Shown piece by piece: positions 27,381 to 38,567 of a stretch of DNA of 64,000 nucleotides. Every line of letters starts with the position of its first letter. Positions within the stretch are counted from its first letter, which is position 1. Source of the DNA: Solenopsis invicta (taxonomy: Eukaryota > Arthropoda > Insecta > Hymenoptera > Formicidae); the NCBI RefSeq assembly GCF_016802725.1, contig NC_052672.1, positions 5,267,249 through 5,331,248 of the forward strand, given 5' to 3'. The position numbers and the translations under genes are program-made. Under the pieces are notes generated by a model. The model was not told where the DNA came from, made no database searches, and worked only from the letters and a program-made list of their open reading frames with translations.

Positions 27381-27756
27381 GACAATAGGAAATATTTTAT
27401 ATTTATGTTAAAATTCGTTCTTGTTAAAATATTTGTGTTGAATTTTTAATATATCCAAGAGTTTGATATTCAACATTTCTTAGTGTTAAAATAACACTGT
27501 TTATGGATAAATAAACAAATAATGTAAAAATAATGTAGTTTTGATACATAAATTTTAAGATAAATGAAATGTATGTATTATAAATGTTAATTTTACTGAA
27601 GAAATATGTTTCCACACTCTTGTTGAAGTATTATATTTTTTGTGTTAATTTTTTACAATATTTATGTTGTTTTTTAATATATTTATGTGTTAAATCAATT
27701 AACATGAAAATTTGAGTGTTTGGGGCATGCGATATACGTTAAATTTTCCAACTGTG
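27381..27756 (-). mobile_element. Family R2 MITE, inverted copy
   Basis: Read on the - strand it starts TA-CACAG...GGAAAATTTAAC and matches 27908-28340 along its length, including a block close to CATATTTCTTCAGTAAAATT. The far end is less certain. It is placed head to head with the second copy, about 150 bp apart. Confidence 0.65.
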
Positions 27757-27907
27757 TATAGAATATTTTGTGAATATGTGAATATAAGTAATGATACAAT
27801 ATCAAAATAACATTTCATTAACCGAAAACGAGAAATTATCAAATTGGCACTTTTGGCGGTTCTAATATTTAGATCTACGATAATAAAAACTCGCAGGGAA
27901 AATGATA

Positions 27908-28340
27908 CACAGGAAAATTTGTGTTAAATTTAACATATATTATTGCATGTTCCGAATGGTCCATTCAAATTTTGCGTTAATTTAACGTAAGATGAATATG
28001 CTAGAAAGTAACATAAATATTATATTATGTATAAAGTTATTGCAAAAAACGCAACACTTTGAAACAATTTGAAAACAGCGTGGGAGAATATTTCTTCAAT
28101 AAAATTAATATCTGTAATGCCGATACGTCCGTTTTATTCATTTATTTTGGAAAAAATTTATGTTTCAAAACTATTATACATTATTTTTATATTATTTCTT
28201 CACTTACCCATAAATTAAATAATATTTATTTTGACATTAAGAAATAATGTATATCAATTTAAGACAAAATATTCAAATAACACAATTACATTATTTTAAA
28301 AAAATTTAATACAAAAATTTTAATAAGCACTGTTTTTAGA
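27908..28340 (+). mobile_element. Family R2 MITE, direct copy
   Basis: Begins CACAGGAAAATTTGTG after a TA, and ends near AATTTAATACAAAAATTTT...CACTG, a weak terminal inverted repeat. It is homologous to 27381-27756 in opposite orientation. The small open frames in the two copies resemble each other only because the DNA does. Confidence 0.65.
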
Positions 28341-29018
28341 AATACAAACTGTTTTCTACTATGTATATATAGCGAACTTTCTTCGCATAAAATTTACAAC
28401 AACCTTTAACTCTAACACTAATTTAAAAATTTTCCGCCTAATGAATTTCTTGATAATTAATTTCTAGCTCTCGCGCACGACGCGACGCGCAGTAGCGCTG
28501 CTTGGACAAAAAGTCCACGAGGAGAGTGAGAGCAGAAATACTGACGCGGCATTCCGACTTCCATCCCATTCCCGATCATTGCGCTCTGTGGGATACCGCC
28601 GGGTGATACAATGGCCACTAATGATGCTTACTTTGACGCCTGTCGAGCGGTCCTTTCGTGCCACATCTATCCCTTGACCCGGTGACCATCTCTCACCGGT
28701 TAGACTCGTCGCCTTTAACGGACCTCCGAAAAATATTTTGCCTCCCGAGGGCCGTGTGTGTCCCTTCCTTTCTCTCTTTCTCTTAAGCGAACACACTTTC
28801 CCATCTTCGGACATAATGTATGACCGACGCTTCCCACGCAAACGTTCTGTCTCGCATGCACATTGATTTTCCTCTCACTCGCTGCATATAGATATATCGC
28901 CAATCTTTCCTGTAGTTACGCGCGCTTTTATAAAGGATGCCAACGAATAATCTCTCTCGTGTCGTTTGGAAATTATAATGTATGTATCTGTATACGTCTT
29001 GCGTCAAACAAAACAACT
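28341..29018. other. No gene recognised
   Basis: AT-rich then GC-richer DNA with open frames up to 125 codons on - and no domain. Confidence 0.5.
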
Positions 29019-29590
29019 CGAGTCAAAGTTTTACTCTTACTTCCGACCTCAATTAGATCTTAAATAGACGTTTCTTAATATTATTTATGGATTATTGACT
29101 ATAAGAATATTGTCGAGAGTCTTAAAAGGTATTGCTGAAAACCTCTTTTTAATTTCAAAAGAAAATTTTCCAATAACTACCACTTCGAGGCACAAGGTAG
29201 AAGTTCAATTCCCATGATAACTTATTATCATCCTCTAGAATCTGTTCGTTCTAGAAGTAAGATTGAAAATAGGAAAAAATTTTGAGTTTCTCTCTTCTCT
29301 CTCTCTCTCATTTTCGACCTCAATTAAAATTTTACGCTTATTTTGATACTCTAGACATTCAAATAGACCTCCTTTAATGCTGATATTTACGGCCTATTGA
29401 CTATAAGAGGGTCTGTGAAGAGCCTTAAGAGGTTTTGCTTTTTAATCTCAAAGTGGGAAACTTTCCGATAATACCATTATACGGCACAAAGTAGGAGTTA
29501 AGTTCGCATGATTATAACCTGTTATAATTCTCTAGAAACTGTACTCGTTCTAAAACTAAGATAAAGCAGGAGAAGAAAAATTGCGACTTA
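29019..29590. mobile_element. Family R3 element with internal tandem duplication
   Basis: The start CGAGTCAAAGTTTTACTCTT and the end (reverse complement near TAAGTCGCAATTTTTCTTCT) form an imperfect terminal inverted repeat. The interior holds two imperfect tandem units of about 270 bp (to about 29290 and from about 29310). Each reads through CTATTGACTATAAGA-like, CTTAA.AGG.TTTGCT-like, GGCACAA.GTAG.AGTT and CTCTAGAA.CTGT blocks. A single-unit relative lies at 30819-31101. Confidence 0.7.
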
Positions 29591-29892
29591 GAGAAGGTAG
29601 GAAAATGGGCGTCGCGTTCCTGACCGTTATCGGCGCTAAAGCTCTCCGTTTCCGAGGAATGCGCGCGGCACTTCCTTGAGCGGCAAGCTCTTTACGTAAT
29701 AAACGCACAAGTGCTTTCACTACCGCTGCTCGAATTTAGGCCCGTGAGCATAGGTGCATTGCCCCAGCGAGTTCACTTTCTAGTGGCTGTTAGATCGTCG
29801 GATTACAACGGGTTCGCGCTCGCGTGGGATAGCATTTCGAGCGTTCCCTCGACTTACGCTCGTCAAACGTTCATTCGTATCGACGTGCGTAC

Positions 29893-30133
29893 TCTCTAAA
29901 TCGGAATCAGTGTATTATTCACTGAATGAAAGTGAATAGTTTTATTTCAGTGCTGCACTCATAGCTACGTCAATCAGTGATATGTGCACTGTTCCTTTTC
30001 AGTAATAGTACACCGATTTCGATCAGTGAGAGTACTCCCTCTCTTCAGAATTACTAAAAGACAGTGAATAGTCACTGATCACAGTTATAAGTTATAGCAG
30101 ATTAGTAAGATTCCACTGATTCAGATTTAGAGA
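29893..30133. mobile_element. MITE of 241 bp with 20-bp terminal inverted repeats
   Basis: The left end TCTCTAAATCGGAATCAGTG and the reverse complement of the right end TCTCTAAATCTGAATCAGTG differ at one of 20 bases. The interior has several more CAGTG/CACTG words. No clear target duplication. Confidence 0.8.
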
Positions 30134-30818
30134 TTGAAAACAACCGACTCTTCAAGTTTTGATTTTTTATTGTCTTTACCGTATCCATGTCGTAAAAAGC
30201 GAAATCCTCGCTTGATGAAGTCGCGTGATCTCGAGGAAATTAGAACGATCGAGGCTCTCTAGTCTCCAGAAGACACGTTCCATTATCTAACGGCTATGCT
30301 TAAAATGCAATAATTTCGAGTTGCGCGAATTGTGCGCGTAACTCTCTCGGCGCTTGCGCAATCTCGTGTGACATTAAAGTTGATAACGGTATTATTACGT
30401 GTCGTTCGTGCTATTACACGCGCGAGATATCGTTTCAGTAAAAATCCGCGGCTGCACCGCGCTACATTTTACATCGCGATGATTCTATCGTGTTTCATAT
30501 TACAGACATGCGCTGGATATACATATACACGTACACGTACATGTACGTAGCATGCATATATGTAGGACGTCCTCATTCGATCGCATAATTGGTGGCAAGG
30601 TTTCGCAATTGAATCGCGAGATTCGATATCGCAATCAATCGCAACATCGCCGTTACGTTATACGCGGAAGCGTTTAATTCCGCGGATCAATCTCGGACTC
30701 CGGTTCGCGATCGCAATTCGTCAGCCTATTTGAATCTACGATGGCGAGAAAAAAGTCCGTTTCGATCTTTTATCAGCCCATTGCAAATCTCGTTGCTTCG
30801 TATGCGTTACGCGACACG

Positions 30819-31101
30819 CGAGTCAAAATTTCACTTTTGCTTCCAGTTATTTTCTTAGAATTTTTACACCTCTATGTATTTTTGATACTTTGAACACTCA
30901 AATACACCTGTTTTGAACCTATTGATTACAATAAAGAGATTCCTCGTGGAGAATCTGAATAGGTTTCAAGAGGTTTTAAGAAAACCTCTTTCTAACTTCA
31001 AAGTGGGAAATTTTTCAGTAACTACCTCATCATTTTAATGCTCGAGGTAAAAGCTCAAAAAATGTAATTGAGGTCGAAAGTAGAAATAAAATTTCGACTC
31101 G
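30819..31101. mobile_element. Family R3 element, single-unit copy (283 bp)
   Basis: Ends CGAGTCAAAATTTCACTTTT and ...AATAAAATTTCGACTCG form an imperfect terminal inverted repeat. The interior shares AAGAGGTTTT, CTTCAAAGTGGGAAA and TAACTACC blocks with 29019-29590. Confidence 0.7.
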
Positions 31102-31649
31102 GGAAATCACGGATGTGTAGTGGCCGTAGTGTTTTAGTGCAGTAGAGTACAAAAACGTAACTTTTCCGCGAAAATCGCTCAGCGTGGCGCGTTCTCTGTA
31201 ATCAGGAGAGCATAAGGGAGGGACGAAGCGCGTTATTAACAGAAAAAAGTGAAAGCAACTGATCGTTTTGCGGGTGTACGACTTCCTTGTGTGATATTGT
31301 GTTATTTGCTCTTGTTGCTTCTAGCCTCTCTATTAGCGATGTTGCCTGGTGGAAATAAATTACAGCAATCGATGATGGTACACGAGCATACACACTAATC
31401 GTTCATAAAGTCGTAATTACGCCTAAAGTTATGAAATTCAATTATTCTCGGCGAGACTGAAAGGTCCGCATAGCGCAATCAAAGTTTTAATGAACGTGCG
31501 CCGCGATGAAGATGATCGCAGATTTATTAAATTACAAAAATTTGCTTTAATGCGATTATTTATTTCTGAAAGATTTCGAATTTAAATCACAAATATTACC
31601 ACTGTATTTTATACGTTTATCACGTTGCGTTTTGTTTCTCGAATATTAA

Positions 31650-31785
31650 AGATGTGTGAATAGCATGAATTCGAATCGAATCAAATCGACGGAGATTCGA
31701 TTCGTTTTGAAAGATTCAAATTTGAATAGTTTGAGAATTTCGAATCATTGATGATCAATTTTGAATCGATTATCTATTTTGATTA
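31650..31785 (+). repeat. AATCGA-rich repeat family R4, copy 1
   Basis: Dense in GAATCGAAT-like words. The block near GAAAGATTCAAATTTGAATA followed by GTTTGAGAAT matches 42180-42335 in inverted orientation (about 77% over 47 bases by eye). It lies upstream of exon A. A third, weaker region of similar composition is at 40800-40920. Confidence 0.6.
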
Positions 31786-32389
31786 TTTTAATTATATCTC
31801 CAGCGTGACCAATTTTGTATTAGTGCTTACAAATTTTTATCTATCTGTTTATTGATTTCCAAAACTTATCATTTTTATCATTTAAATTTTATAAACAATT
31901 AAAAAATTCGTTTACATAATATACAATCGCTTCTGATTAGATTTGAATCAACATTTCAAAGGTTTATGTTACGATTTTATAGAATTTATTGTAGATCAAA
32001 ATTTAAAATTTGTTTTATTATATTTTTCTAATAAATTGCAATAAAATATTATTCGATTGTTTGCAATATTATAATTTGTATATATAATATCTTCAATGTT
32101 CATTTATTATTATAATATCTCCTTTACTTGTCTAGTATTTATTATAAATCTTTACTTAGTATATCATTTTTTGTAATTATTTTTTAAAATTCTTGCGATT
32201 AATTTTCTCATTTATTAAAAAAAACCTGTCATTAAAAATATTTTACATTTAAATAAATATGTAATATAAGTCCCGAAAAGTTTGATTCGATCTTATAAAT
32301 GCTTGATTCACATACTTCAATTGGATATACCGTCGCTGGTATATCGATTTCTATTTCTATTTTTCTTTTCCAACGTAATATAAGTAACG

Positions 32390-32870
32390 TAATATAATGA
32401 TGTACTCGTTATTTTGAGTATCTGTAAAATTTAAGTACAATTCTCTTATTGGTTTGAAAGTTATTTAAGTTATTTTTTGTTTGCTTTTGATTCTTATGTA
32501 AAATCATATTTTATAGTACGTATTTACAATTTTGATGAAAAAGTGTGATGAATTATGCAAATCAAATTTTTTAAATGTACTAATAAAATTTGTATAAATA
32601 TTCGTATAAAAAAATTTATTTGAATTTATTTATTTAAAAATTATTTACTGGAACTGCAGCAAACAATCATTTCCGTTATATAAGCGATTGTAAATCAAAT
32701 TATTCATTGTTTTGCTCTTTGCAGTTAGTTTCAGGGTCATAATTTGGAATATTCATGATTAAAATCTTTGTCGGTGATTCAGAAAATAAATTTAAGAAAT
32801 TTAAGATTTTTAAATTTTGATAACTTTTAGCTGACATTGTATAGTCCAAACATTCTCAAGATTCATGTAT
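32390..32870 (+). repeat. Interspersed repeat family R5, copy 1, next to exon A
   Basis: Matches 55015-55660 in the same orientation: AAATTTAAGTACAATTCTCT, TTTTGTTTGCTTTTGATTCT, ACTAATAAAATTTGTATAAA and TTTTGATAACTTTTAGCTGA each have a counterpart in order. It ends within a few tens of bases of the exon A acceptor. There is no insertion at the position where the other copy carries a MITE. Confidence 0.7.
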
Positions 32871-32886
32871 GACGTTTTTTTTACAG

Positions 32887-33099
32887 AGGTAAATACGCAA
32901 CGGTGAGGAGATGCCGCGAGAGATCCAGCGGCAGGCAGTGGGCCGCCAAGTTTCTGAGGAAGCGACGGCGGGCTCAGGAGCTCAGAGCGGAAGCGCTTCA
33001 CGAGGTCGCCGTGCTGGATGCCGCGGCCCATTGTTCTCGTCTCGTCTCCCTTCATCAGGTCTTTGAGACCAACACCGAGATGGTGCTCGTCCTCGAGCT
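32887..33099 (+). CDS. Drak: Drak-like kinase, internal exon A (N-lobe)
   Basis: Internal exon of a serine/threonine kinase of the death-associated protein kinase family, DRAK/STK17 branch. In animals this branch phosphorylates myosin regulatory light chain and acts in apoptosis and epithelial morphogenesis. A T-rich tract ending in ACAG precedes the exon and GTAAGTA follows it. One base completes a codon from the previous exon (AG|A would give Arg), then 70 codons, then two bases of a Leu codon. Visible motifs: glycine-rich loop GKYATVRRC at the start; the ATP-anchoring lysine in WAAKF at 32948-32950; a basic KFLRKRRRAQ stretch typical of DRAKs; the alpha-C glutamate in HEVAVL at 33002-33004; the hinge-proximal LVLE at the end. 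The open frame shows a GTG near 32903, but this is an internal Val of the loop, not a start. Family assignment is strong; the orthologue name is inferred. Confidence 0.93.
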
Positions 33100-34598
33100 G
33101 TAAGTACAAGGACGTTTTTCAATCGCCTATATTCTCGGATCATCTTGAACGCATCCTTCGAATCGAATATATCATTTTTACCGTTTGGCGCGGCGGTTGT
33201 GAACCGTTGGTTTATTATAGACCATAAAACATAATTTATTATTTGAATCTATCATTTGAGAAATTCTATAAGTAAAAAAATCTTTTTTTTGAAAAACTGA
33301 AAAAAAACTCTAGTTTTTACAAAACTGTAATACTAAAAATAATTAAAAATGGCTCATTATCTCATACATTAATATCCATTTCCAACAAAGTAGATTAATT
33401 TTATCCCTGAAATGCTACTCATATTTTGCTGCATATTAACATTGTTTTAAAAATTTATTTATGATTAAGAATTTTTTCACATTTTTTTATGTCTATTTTG
33501 TCGCTAAGAATATATTGACAGGTTGCAAGGTATTCAAAATGATTTAACTTATTCAATATTATTTTAATGTAAAAAAATCTTATTAAATGTCATTTTAAAT
33601 ATCATTTTAAATATCAAGCTATTAAATTTAAATAAAAATAACTGTTCTAAGTTTGATTTAGCACTTGGATGAAAATTTATTCGTAGTAACATTTCAGAGT
33701 TCATCTCGGGGTTAATTTCTTCTTTCGCTTTTTCTAATTTGTAGCACTAGAAAAACAAAGAATAAGTTTAAGTTAAAGTTAATCCTTATTGGTGAAAATG
33801 AGTATAAGTAAATGGAACGCTTACAAAACTTATTTACAAAAAGAAAATTTTAACTCATGTTATTCCTCAATGAAATAAAATAATATTTTCATTAATAACA
33901 ACTAAAATAGGTTTTTTTTTAACTTGAAAAATACACAGTAAGAAAAAACTCGTATTGCATTGGTAGGCTGAAGCGATTCATTATTGAGTATATTTTTAGA
34001 GTATAATACAAGGAAAACAGACACTGATTTATGATGTTTCTCATGTGACTGATAGTTTTGTGGACCTGTTGTTTAATCTATAAAAGGAATGTTTTACAAA
34101 TGTGGTAATTAAGTGCATTCCATTAAATGACACACGTCGACACGTACGTTGTTTTGTTGAATATCGAGAAAGATGGAACGACGTTCGTGTCAACTGTTAT
34201 CTCTAAATGAATAGATGAATGATCTGTTGAAGGAAATTATATATCTATTTAACTTCCCTAATTCTGAATCCTTCAATATCTCAATTTTGGCAAAAATTGA
34301 CTTACAAGTAGAAGGGAGTTTTGAAATGAAACAAGCTAAAACAATGAAACGAACTAAAACTATGATGGACAGTGGCGATATGGCGAGTAACTTTCTATGT
34401 GTCGTAACAGCTGCTAATTATTGAAAAAGTGGGACAAGAGCGTAAACTTTGATTTAAACCTTAATTCGCGTTGTGTATTTGAATGAATTTATGGAACAAA
34501 CCGCCGGTCGCGCCGCGCCGCGCGAATAAGTGTACGCGCTAAATGTAAATATTGTGCAAGTCAGACGTGTGCGAGACATGTGATGTTTATTGCGACAG
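33100..34598 (+). other. Intron between kinase exons A and B (1,499 bp)
   Basis: Bounded by GTAAGTA at the exon A end and GCGACAG at the exon B start. The interior is strongly AT-rich and contains no recognisable gene. It splits a Leu codon after its second base. Confidence 0.9.
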
Positions 34599-34737
34599 GG
34601 CTCCTGGCGGCGAGTTACAAATGATACTCGACCGGGACGAAGTTCCAGAGGAACGACAGGTCGCCAGATTGCTGAAGCAGATTTTGGACGGGATAGCCTT
34701 TCTGCATTCCCTGAACGTGGCTCACCTCGACATCAAG
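34599..34737 (+). CDS. Drak: Drak-like kinase, internal exon B (hinge to catalytic loop)
   Basis: Next exon of the same kinase. It follows GCGACAG, begins with the G that completes the Leu codon split from exon A, encodes 46 codons, and ends after AAG before GTAAGTG, so it leaves phase 0. The joined hinge reads LELAPGGEL, as in DAPK-family kinases. The helix-E region (QILDGIAFLHSLNVAH) leads into HLDIK, the catalytic loop, with the catalytic aspartate at 34729-34731. DAPK-type kinases normally carry HLDxK instead of HRDxK, so this is not a defect. The exon is separated from exon A by a 1,499-bp intron and from exon C by about 27 kb. The length and insertions fit the family with no gaps. High confidence, because both splice phases match exactly. 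Confidence 0.93.
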
Positions 34738-36883
34738 GTAAGTGTTTTCAAACACTCGAACTACGTTTATATGGCAAAGGCGGGCCTAACGCCGTTCCGC
34801 GCCGCGCCGACCACTGTCTGACGAAGGTGTGGCTGTTAACATCCAAAACTGCATGTGTATCTCAAAGAATATAAATATCCACGGTTCAGCGTGCCCCGAC
34901 GATTTCTTTCCGAGAAGAGAAAAGTATGTTATTCAATTATAACGTTAGTTCTGCAAGTTTTTTTTTTTTCAGAAAATACTTATAATTTTCAATTACGTTG
35001 AGTGATAACTTTTTTGTCTTACTTGGAGTGTGAATTTAAAAATTACCGCGAACACGTATATTTTGGACGGATAATTCTAGGCGGTTCATTGCTCGAATAC
35101 TGTCTGTGTCACGGTTTTATCGGCGATAATAAATTCCTCCCGTTAACGTTCGTTTTTCTTTTGCAACTGGAAGATTGGGGAATAAACCGTGGAATCGCGA
35201 GCGAGATACGCGATGTGATTTGCTTCTCCGGTGTATCTCCAGACGTTAAAAATAACAAGCGAGGCATGAGATAACGGGCGAAGATTGTCGCTCGTGCAAA
35301 TAATTCTTATCTCGTTTTTCCGGTGCACTCGGGGGAGCGCACGGAGCGCAGAGAGGCCTTCACCTGAGGCGTCTTTTGGCGCGCAGCAAGTAACCGCGAA
35401 TTATCACGATGGAAACAATCACATGAGAGGAACTGGCGATTCGTTCGATGCGATAAAGATAATTTTTGCGGAGAGAACGATGGTTCTCGGGGGAGAGAGA
35501 CAGAGAGAGAGAAGAGGTGCACCGGTAGTCCGAGCTTTATCGGTGAAAATATCGCGGCCGGTGAAGAGAAAGAATTGGTTCATCACGTTCTCTCTCTCTC
35601 TCTCTCTCTTTTCCCTGTTTTTTCTCTCCCTTTCTGAAAAACGTTCGCGAATCTCGGGCCCGGGGCATCTTTATCGCGCCGAATCTCGGCGAGCCGTCGC
35701 ACGTCGTTGCGAGAAAGAAACTCTCTGGCAAGTGAGCGACGACATTTCGGGCGCCTCTGGCAATTTCTCAGCTGCGGGGCTACGCGCGTTCCGTGTCGCG
35801 GTCCGCACGATCGACCTAAATTGTTATGTAAACGCCTACGTGCACGGCGATTCTCTCTGCCAAATCGGCTGATCAGGGGCGATTCCTGTGCGCCGACCTG
35901 TATACACCTCGCGTGACGCGGTACGTTTCGCAAGGCGGATAAAACTTCCCGGCGTCTTTCTTCTCTCCTCCGAGAGTAAGATTAACATCCTCCTTGATAC
36001 GCCTGCCGTGTATCTTATTACGTTTTTTTCGCGGAAATGTACGCCTACTGACTGAGAAACAAGGCAATTAGCTGCGAAGGTAATTGATTGTGTTAAACTG
36101 AAGAAACGTATTTTGCAAAATGAGAAGTACATGCTTCCTGTGTACTCTTTCAGAGACGATCAATCAATCACAATTGCCGGAAATTTATACTTATTCTCAA
36201 AATACGTTTCTAAAATTTGGTTTAAGAAACAAAACGAATGTAGGTATCTCTCTACGTACATTCCTAGATACTTCGGTCGTAAGTCGAATAGCGTTAAGCA
36301 CGCTAGATTGCAGCTATTGTATACATATCATTTAAAATGTCATATTGATATTATTTTATATAAATAAAATGTGCAAAGTAATTATTTTATTGAAAATAAT
36401 TATAGATTTTTACTTAAAAACGAAAAAGTTGTATTATTCATAATATAATATTTGCTATTATAAAATTAATATTTAATTTAGATCATGGATAAGTGTTTAA
36501 TCAGCTTTATTATAACATACTAGCTCATTTTTAATTAATAGCACGGTTGGTCGAAGTAATTCCGGAAATCGAAGTAGACGAAGAAAATTTTTCTTAATAT
36601 TGTGCCGCAAAATTCGTTACAATTTTAATGTGAATAACAAAACGTTCATTGGAGATATCTCATTACTTGCGAAGGAAAATTTTTCTCATAAAATTTACCG
36701 GAAAATCATGATAGTTGCATTTTGAAGAATTTTAGGTAATTTTCTCTAATTTCTTTTGTAGTCGCTTGTTTTGCATAACTTGATACCTCTATCAAATATT
36801 TTGAATAATAATAATTGAATTTTTGAAATTTGAAAATACATTTATAAACTGCTTAATAAAATGAAACAAATTAAATAGAAGAT
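34738..36883. other. First part of the large intron, nothing recognised
   Basis: Mixed composition. A CT run lies at about 35586-35608 and open frames up to 195 codons (35285-35872 on +) show no domain. Confidence 0.5.
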
Positions 36884-36960
36884 GGGCCAAGTGCCTCGGT
36901 TAAGATGCCCACCCGAATAGTAGGGGAGTCCAAGTTCAAATCTCAGCTAAGATAATATTT
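36884..36960 (+). mobile_element. tRNA-derived SINE-like fragment
   Basis: Contains a pol III box A-like segment, GGGCCAAGTGCCTCGG (36884-36899), and 33 bases later a box B-like AGTTCAAATCTC (36933-36944), which is the tRNA layout. The arms do not form a full cloverleaf and no anticodon loop is clear, so a functional tRNA is unlikely. A tRNA pseudogene is the alternative. The 3' end and tail could not be set. Confidence 0.5.
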
Positions 36961-37658
36961 TTCGCAACAGATGTTTTACCTTCTTTGGAGTGGGGAGGAT
37001 TTTAGAAATTCTAGTTAGTATTGGTATTATTGATTTGATTTTTAATTTAATTATGTGATAATAGTAGATAGATGTTTTAGTTCATTTTCAAGAGCTGTGT
37101 TTGAAATTAAAAGTAACGGCGCGCAATTCGAATAAATTGGAAGCTGTATATAAAAATCACATATGAAAGATTATTTCAGCATCAAAATCTTGCTATAATC
37201 ATCTTCTATTTAATTTGTTGTGTACAAATCACGGTTTTGAATCTATATTGTATTGTGCTTCATAAAAATTACGATGCAGCATTGTAAAATGTTCTAAGGT
37301 AAAATTTTTTTACAATTTAAGACAAAATTTTTTTATATAGTGATATGAAATTTTTCTTTATGAATCGTCTCTTTTGAAAAACTCATTTATCCTGATAGAA
37401 TTCGAATCTGAAAGCACTGAATTATGAATGTCTTACGTGTTAAATTATTTCTTCTGTTGATAAATGTGTTATATATTGTTTATTTATGGCATAAATAGCG
37501 CGTCGATGAATCATTTTGAATAATAAAATTATCATGACTAAGTCGCATTAAAAATATTATGCTGTATTGTAAAATTGATATAAGAGATATATTTATCATT
37601 ATGTGTCATTTATTTAAAACGATAAAGAATCATAAACTCTCCAACACATTTTAAAATA

Positions 37659-38078
37659 CAATTGAGTAATGCAAGGCCAATAAGACGAGCAAAAACTTTG
37701 ATGTTTATAATAAATATTATCTCTTTAATTTGACATTCGACACAAACGTTTCGACTCTACGGAGTCCTCTTCAGAATCAGTAGATTTAACGTTCTGACAC
37801 GATTTGTTCGCGTATAGGAAATAACGAATCAATCAAGAGGCTTTCAGACGAATGACTTCAACTCAATCGTTTATGTGGATTTTCATTGCGTTTTAAAAAA
37901 AAAACACTTTGCGTTTAAAAATGAACACTACTGCGTTATAACTCTCCATAAATGTAACAATGCAGCACTACTCTCTGTAGAGTCAAAACGTTTGTGTCGA
38001 ATGTCAAATTAAAAAAATAATATTTATTATAAACATCCAAATTTTCGCTCGTCTTATTGGCCTTGCATTACTCAATTG
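37659..38078. mobile_element. Foldback element, 106-bp arms about 93% identical
   Basis: The arm at 37659-37764 and the reverse complement of 37973-38078 agree at 99 of 106 bases by eye. Both start CAATTGAGTAATGCAAGGCC and run through GACATTCGACACAAACGTTT to the CTCTAC end, with 208 bases between them. Such high identity implies a recent origin or recent gene conversion. The - strand of the left arm carries a hammerhead-like core (see findings). A Penelope-like or other retroelement origin is possible but unproven. Confidence 0.85.
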
Positions 38079-38567
38079 TTTTTTAAATTCCTACGTGCTG
38101 ACCTTATATTAACATATTTTAAAATCATTGAAATTTCTCATTGTACAGTGTAGTAAAAATAATCAAACATTTTTTTATATTTTACTGTTTTAAAAAATAT
38201 AAAATATTAGCATAAAATATGTAGATATTAATTTAGATATTAATTCTTCATTGTTACTTTTGAAAACTTCGTAATGGTAAAATCGGGGGCAAAATGACCT
38301 CAGCAAATTTACCGTATTCACAGTTTTCGTTTTTGAAATAAAAAATTTACTGCTACATTAAACATTGCAAAAATATAGAAGCTTTGTAAAGATTTTAATT
38401 ATAACATGTTAAAAAATATATGAATACTTTAAAATAAAATAGTGTAAATTTGCGTTTCGAAAAAGCTATTTATTCTGAGAAATAAAGAAAACATTTTTTG
38501 AAAAAAAAAAAAATGTATGAAGTGTGTCAAGTGTGTCCTATTTCGAAATAAGAACTTGGAAATATAC

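Noticed and set aside
32903..33103. Exon A read as a free-standing 66-residue protein starting at GTG
   Set aside because: The GTG is a Val codon inside the kinase glycine loop; the frame extends upstream to a clear acceptor and runs past the donor into the intron.
34723..34737. HLDIK in place of HRDxK taken as a dead kinase
   Set aside because: DAPK/DRAK kinases carry HLD with the catalytic Asp present, and Lys, Glu, Asp and DFG are all intact.
36884..36960. Functional tRNA gene
   Set aside because: Box-like motifs are present, but the acceptor and anticodon arms do not pair properly.
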